Shown here piece after piece: positions 60,012 through 64,000 of a stretch of DNA of 64,000 nucleotides. Position 1 is the stretch's first letter. Each line of letters opens with the position of its first letter. The translations under genes and the position numbers were made by a program. Source of the DNA: Sphingomonas caseinilytica (GTDB lineage: Bacteria > Pseudomonadota > Alphaproteobacteria > Sphingomonadales > Sphingomonadaceae); the NCBI RefSeq assembly GCF_023516455.1, contig NZ_JAMGBA010000001.1, positions 310,001-374,000 of the forward strand, in the 5' to 3' direction. The notes below the pieces were generated by a model. The model was given only the letters and a program-made list of their open reading frames with translations. It had not been told where the DNA came from and did not search any database.

Positions 60012-61658
60012 TCACATGTTCGGGTAATTGGGACCTCCACCGCCTTCGGGGACCACCCAGTTGATGTTCTGGGTCGGGTCCTTGATATCACAGGTTTTAC
60101 AATGGACGCAGTTCTGCGCGTTGATCTGAAGGCGAGGTGAACCGCCTTCCGCGACAATCTCGTAAACGCCTGCGGGGCAATAGCGTTGCTCGGGCGCGTC
60201 GTAGAGCGCGAGGTTGACCTTGATCGGAACCTCCGCGTCCTTGAGCGTCAGGTGGATCGGCTGGTCTTCCTCATGATTGGTGTTGGAAATGAAAACCGAT
60301 CCAAGGCGATCGAAGGTTAGCTTCCCATCGGGCTTGGGATAGTCGATCGGCTTAAAATCTTCCTTGCGGCCGATTTCCTTGTGGTCCGCCCTAAGCTTCA
60401 GCGTCCAGGGCGTGCGAAGCTTCAGATAGTTGAGCCACATATCGAAGCCGGCGAACAGCGTGCCGAGCGTCCCGCCCCAATGCGCCACAGCGGGCTGGGC
60501 ATTACGGACGACCTTCAGCTCATCCGCGATCCAGCTTGAGCGGACGGCGGGTTCGTACGAGTCCAGCACATCGCTGCGGCGGTCGGCGGAAATGGCTTCG
60601 AAAGCGGCTTCGGCCGCGAGCATGCCCGACTTCATTGCCGTGTGGCTGCCCTTGATCCGGGGCACGTTGACGAAGCCGGCCGAGCAACCGATCAGCGCGC
60701 CGCCCGGAAAAGCGAGCTGCGGGATGGCCTGCCACCCGCCTTCATTGATCGCCCGCGCGCCGTAGCTGACGCGCTTCCCGCCCTCGATCTCAGCGCGGAT
60801 CGCCGGATGGGTCTTCCAGCGCTGGAATTCCTCGAACGGCGAGAGATAGGGGTTCTTGTAGTCGAGCGAGACGACGAAGCCGAGCGCCACCTGACCATTC
60901 GCCTGGTGGTAGAGGAAGCCCCCTCCCCATGCGTCGTCCAGTGGCCAGCCTTGCGTGTGGACTACCTTGCCGGGCCGATGTTTGTCGGCAGGAACGTCCC
61001 ATAATTCTTTGATTCCGATACCGAAAACCTGTGGTCCGGATTGTTCCCGAAGGTCGAAGATGCGGGTCAACTCCTTGGTCAGGTGACCGCGCGCGCCCTC
61101 GGCGAAGAAGGTGTAGCGGGCGTGGAGCTCCATGCCCGGCTGATAGTCCGGCTTGTGCGTTCCATCGCGGGCTACGCCCATGTCGCCGGTTGCGACACCC
61201 GTCACCGATCCGTCGTCGTTGAACAGGACCTCGGCAGCCGCGAACCCTGGGAAAATTTCGACGCCCAGCCCTTCAGCCTGCCCCGCCAGCCAGCGCGTCA
61301 GATTGCCGAGGCTGGCCGTGTATGTCCCCTTGTTGTTCATCAACGGCGGCATCAGGATGTGCGGAAACTCCCACTTGCCAGTGCTGGTCAGCAGCCAGTG
61401 GCGGTTTTCCGTGACCGGGACGGTGAGCGGGCTGTCCTTTTCCCGCCAGTCGGGAATGAGCTCGTCCAGAGCCTTCGGATCGATGACGGCACCCGACAGG
61501 ATGTGCGCACCGACTTCACTGCCTTTTTCGAGAATGCAGACCGAGAGGTCCCGACTTTTCTCTTCGGCTAGCTGCTTGAGGCGGATCGCGGCGGCAAGGC
61601 CTGCCGGGCCGGCGCCAACGATTACGACATCATATTCCATCGATTCGCGCTGGCTCAT
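60012..61658 (-). CDS. Electron transfer flavoprotein-ubiquinone oxidoreductase
   Basis: A 548-residue membrane-associated enzyme passing electrons from ETF to ubiquinone. FAD is bound at VVIVGAGPAGLAAAIRL; the cluster ligands are Cys494 (YCPAG) and Cys517, Cys520 and Cys523 (NCVHCKTCDIKDP). GTLFAGFDMWLN is the monotopic membrane region. It would take electrons from acyl-CoA dehydrogenases such as gcdH (7961-9151). It starts a minus-strand run with TPR, ispE, nnr and rumA-like genes. Confidence 0.97.
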   Translation of the reverse strand: MSQRESMEYDVVIVGAGPAGLAAAIRLKQLAEEKSRDLSVCILEKGSEVGAHILSGAVIDPKALDELIPDWREKDSPLTVPVTENRHWLLTSTGKWEFPHILMPPLMNNKGTYTASLGNLTRWLAGQAEGLGVEIFPGFAAAEVLFNDDGSVTGVATGDMGVARDGTHKPDYQPGMELHARYTFFAEGARGHLTKELTRIFDLREQSGPQVFGIGIKELWDVPADKHRPGKVVHTQGWPLDDAWGGGFLYHQANGQVALGFVVSLDYKNPYLSPFEEFQRWKTHPAIRAEIEGGKRVSYGARAINEGGWQAIPQLAFPGGALIGCSAGFVNVPRIKGSHTAMKSGMLAAEAAFEAISADRRSDVLDSYEPAVRSSWIADELKVVRNAQPAVAHWGGTLGTLFAGFDMWLNYLKLRTPWTLKLRADHKEIGRKEDFKPIDYPKPDGKLTFDRLGSVFISNTNHEEDQPIHLTLKDAEVPIKVNLALYDAPEQRYCPAGVYEIVAEGGSPRLQINAQNCVHCKTCDIKDPTQNINWVVPEGGGGPNYPNM

Positions 61659-61795
61659 CGCAATCCTCGCTCTCCCGCACGCGTGGCTCCAACAAGCCTT
61701 CTATCGCGCCCCGCCGTCCATCCGGCCAAAAATGCCCTGCCAATTCCTTGACCGGACAGTCAACCTTGGACGACAGAAGGACGATGGGTGGGGAA

Positions 61796-62485
61796 ATGCA
61801 AGCAATCGACCGCGGCGCGGCCGCCAGCCTCGTCGGCTGGTGGCTGGAGGCCGGCGTTGACGCTGCGGTAAGCGAGACTCCGCGCGACTGGCTGGGCCGG
61901 CAGAAATCATTGCCGGAAGCTGTTCCGGCAACTCCACCACCAACTGAGAATCCTGCCGACCTTGCGGCATTCCAGGCGTGGCTGGCGACGGCGGCAGGCC
62001 TGCCGATGGATCGTCCCGGTGCGATTCGCGTTGCTTCGCATGGACCTGAAACAGCGAAGGTGATGCTGCTGTCCGATCTTCCTGCTCGTGAGGATGTTGC
62101 CGACGACAAACCGATCGGCGGCGAGGCTTGGGCCCTGACGAACAGGATGCTGGCGGCGATCGGCATTGGCACGGACGAAGCCTATGTCGCCTCGCTGTCC
62201 CCCTTTCATGCGCCGGGCGCTCGTTTCAACGGCGATCTCGATGCCTGCGCGGGGATCGCGCGCGACCATATCAGGCTGGCGCGGCCCGAACGGCTGATCC
62301 TGTTTGGCGATGCCCCGGCCAAGGCCTTGATCGGCGAACCCCTGGCCCGTGCCCGAGGCAAGGTCCATCGGGTCGAAGGCATCCGGACCATTGCGACCTT
62401 CCACCCCCGATGGCTGCTTCAGCGTCCGTCGGACAAGGCGCTGGCGTGGCGCGACCTTTTGTTATTGATGAGTGAGAGCGATTGA
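61796..62485 (+). CDS. Uracil-DNA glycosylase superfamily protein, cluster-free
   Basis: A 229-residue protein of the type 4/5 uracil-DNA glycosylase superfamily. SLSPFHAPGARF is like the N-terminal catalytic region, LILFGDAPAKALIGEPLARARGK is the central strand, and ATFHPRWLLQRPSDKALAWRDL is the HPSxLL-type motif. The cysteines for the 4Fe-4S cluster are absent (only one Cys is visible in the domain), and the acidic GEAPG region is degenerate. It may be a DNA-repair enzyme of altered specificity. The start is ATG 61796 or 61784. Confidence 0.8.
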   Translation: MQAIDRGAAASLVGWWLEAGVDAAVSETPRDWLGRQKSLPEAVPATPPPTENPADLAAFQAWLATAAGLPMDRPGAIRVASHGPETAKVMLLSDLPAREDVADDKPIGGEAWALTNRMLAAIGIGTDEAYVASLSPFHAPGARFNGDLDACAGIARDHIRLARPERLILFGDAPAKALIGEPLARARGKVHRVEGIRTIATFHPRWLLQRPSDKALAWRDLLLLMSESD

Positions 62486-64000
62486 TGCGATTTGGTTTGG
62501 TACTGATTGCCGGCTTGCTGTTGGGCTCGCCCGTTATCGCTCAAGAGACCGATCCGCTTGCGCCCCTGGAGCCCGATGGCAGCGAGCCGCCGGAGCCCAT
62601 CATCCCGGTGACCCAGCCGGCAACCAAGCCATCGGGGACGGCCACGACGACGGTCACGCCGACGCCGGCCCCACCCCCTCGCCCCGTTGTAATTCCAAAG
62701 GATTGGCGCGGTGTTTTGACGGCCATTCGCAACGGCGAGTGGGAGGCAGCGCGTCTCGGCATCGATGCTCTTCCAAACGGCCCATTGAAGCCCTTCGCAA
62801 AGGCTGAACTCTACACGGCCAAGGATTCGCCCAAGGTCGAGCTCGGTCCGATCCTGGCCTTGATGGAGGAGGCTCCCGAACTCCCGCAGGCGGAACAGCT
62901 CTACCGGATGGCGGTGAGCCGTGGCGCCCATCACTCCGAGCTGCCGTCGATCTTTTGGGCGCGTCCGACCGTCTCCCTTGGCAGTGCGCCGCGGCGTGGC
63001 AAGACGCGCCCGGTAGAGGGTGAGCCTTATGCCGACCAGCTCCGCCTGACGCTGGAGCCGATGATCAAGACCGACGACGGTACGGGCGCGGAGGCCGCTT
63101 ATCTCGCGGCGATGCCCTATTTGTCGGTCGAAGCCAGGGCGGAGGCCGCCCATCGGGTAGCCTGGATCTACTTCGTCGGAGGCCGCGATGCAGACGCTGT
63201 TCGGATTGCCGACATGGGCCGGGCCGGCGCGTCCGGCGAATGGGCTGCGCAGGCAGCCTGGATTTCCGGTCTCGCCTCCTGGCGACTGAACGATTTCAAC
63301 GCCGCCTTCTACAGCTTGCGGCAGGCCGCGAGGCTGGCGCGAGAGCCCGAATTCTACGCGGCGACCCATTATTGGTCGGCGAGAGCGGCACAGGCCAGCC
63401 GGCGGCCGCAGGAAGTCAATCCGCTCCTGCGCGCGGCGGCGCGATCGGCGGAAAGCTTCTACGGACTGCTGGCCCGTGAAGCCCTGGGCATGGACAAGCG
63501 ATTGCCGCAAACGGCAGCGTCGCGAGACCTCAACAAGGTCGAAGCTTTGCCGAATATCCGCCGGGCAACGGAATTGGCGGCACTTGGCTGGCGGTCCAGC
63601 GCGGAGCAACTCTTGCGCCATCAGGCCAAGATCGGAAATCCTGCCGATCACCGCAGCCTGGTCCGCGTGGCCGACAAGCTGGACCTGGCAGGCGCGCAAT
63701 TCTGGCTGGCCCACTTCGGACCTCAGGGCGCCCAGGTGGACGCTGCGGACCGCTATCCGACGCCGAACTGGACCCCGTACAATGGCTGGCGGGTCGATCC
63801 GGCGCTGGCCTATGCCCACATCATCCAGGAATCGAACTTCCGCGCCGAAGCCGTGAGCCCTGCCGGAGCGGTCGGCCTGATGCAGGTTCGGCCGGGCACC
63901 GCCGGCGATACGGCAAGGGCTCGCGGCACGTCCGTGACCGCCGCATCGCTCAAGGACCCGCTGGTCAACATCGACTATGGCCAGGCGTTTATCGAGCTAA
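62485..64000 (+). CDS. Soluble lytic murein transglycosylase (Slt-type), 3' end beyond the window
   Basis: 505 codons are visible. The signal peptide (RFGLVLIAGLLLGSPVIAQ) is followed by a Pro-rich linker starting DPLAPL, a long helical superhelix of the Slt70 type, and at the end the SLT domain with catalytic Glu449 in AHIIQESNFRAEA, then SPAGAVGLMQV and the LKDPLVNIDYGQAF start of the next helix. It should release anhydro-muropeptides from the wall. The ATG overlaps the stop of the glycosylase gene (TGATG), so translation is coupled. Confidence 0.94.
   Translation, partial: MRFGLVLIAGLLLGSPVIAQETDPLAPLEPDGSEPPEPIIPVTQPATKPSGTATTTVTPTPAPPPRPVVIPKDWRGVLTAIRNGEWEAARLGIDALPNGPLKPFAKAELYTAKDSPKVELGPILALMEEAPELPQAEQLYRMAVSRGAHHSELPSIFWARPTVSLGSAPRRGKTRPVEGEPYADQLRLTLEPMIKTDDGTGAEAAYLAAMPYLSVEARAEAAHRVAWIYFVGGRDADAVRIADMGRAGASGEWAAQAAWISGLASWRLNDFNAAFYSLRQAARLAREPEFYAATHYWSARAAQASRRPQEVNPLLRAAARSAESFYGLLAREALGMDKRLPQTAASRDLNKVEALPNIRRATELAALGWRSSAEQLLRHQAKIGNPADHRSLVRVADKLDLAGAQFWLAHFGPQGAQVDAADRYPTPNWTPYNGWRVDPALAYAHIIQESNFRAEAVSPAGAVGLMQVRPGTAGDTARARGTSVTAASLKDPLVNIDYGQAFIEL

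Noticed and set aside
1-64000. Prophage, insertion sequence, CRISPR array or integrative element.
   Set aside because: No transposase, integrase, phage structural gene or regularly spaced repeat was found. The content is housekeeping throughout.

Overview
The window is a gene-dense, high-GC chromosomal segment of an alphaproteobacterium, almost certainly a member of the Sphingomonadaceae and probably Sphingomonas or a close genus. The evidence is the dusB-ntrYX-hfq-hflX cluster, an Hfq with two Sm-like domains in one chain, several TonB-dependent receptor and secreted-hydrolase genes, sphingomonad-type palindromic intergenic repeats, and an ornithine decarboxylase next to a deoxyhypusine-synthase-like gene. 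That last pair fits the sym-homospermidine that is the typical polyamine of Sphingomonas in the strict sense. I see no prophage, insertion sequence, CRISPR array or replication origin.

Layout. 1-4290: a cobalamin uptake operon on the minus strand (btuB-btuF-btuC-btuD, the last running off the window) behind a clear cobalamin riboswitch. 4397-5197: rpmE and an acetyltransferase. 5349-9151: a DUF2207/LemA membrane pair and glutaryl-CoA dehydrogenase. 9198-16019: a second TonB receptor, a TIR/FlgO-like/TPR fusion, a MetX-like hydrolase, a small lipoprotein and an L,D-transpeptidase-like protein, then tRNA-Ser(TGA). 16265-23870: a plus-strand run of mltB-type transglycosylase, D-Ala-D-Ala carboxypeptidase, tmk, holB, metG, tatD, a metallo-beta-lactamase-fold hydrolase and a membrane retropepsin. 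24002-31239: mazG facing the minus-strand cluster dusB-ntrY-ntrX-hfq-hflX, in which the usual ntrBC pair is missing. 31372-40177: ispDF, pncC, ratA-lipA, carbonic anhydrase, an NYN-domain protein, DUF1905 and YdeI proteins, and ettA. 40321-47537: an acyl-CoA ligase, ybaB-dnaX beside the SRP RNA gene, an EF-hand protein, and a ferredoxin behind two overlapping cysteine desulfurase genes. 47655-54157: a small hydrolase, a GIY-YIG nuclease gene between mirror-image palindromes, a threonine-dehydratase-like enzyme, and the polyamine pair followed by an amidohydrolase. 54309-64000: small membrane proteins, MAPEG, then the minus-strand run etfQO-TPR-ispE-nnrDE-rumA-like, and on the plus strand a uracil-DNA-glycosylase-like gene coupled to a Slt-type transglycosylase that leaves the window.

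How it fits together. Most genes are housekeeping and are arranged in tight, translationally coupled operons with 1- and 4-base start/stop overlaps, many using GTG or TTG starts. Themes are B12 import, cell-wall remodelling, the MEP isoprenoid pathway (ispDF, ispE), Fe-S and electron-transfer chemistry (ferredoxin, cysteine desulfurases, lipA, etfQO), and RNA-based control (riboswitch, Hfq, HflX, SRP RNA, NYN). The points that stand out are the tandem Hfq, a probable CTG start for hflX, the riboswitch with a Shine-Dalgarno-masking hairpin, a BtuB with no visible signal peptide, the GIY-YIG/palindrome unit, and a perfect terminator-like hairpin inside the carbonic anhydrase gene.
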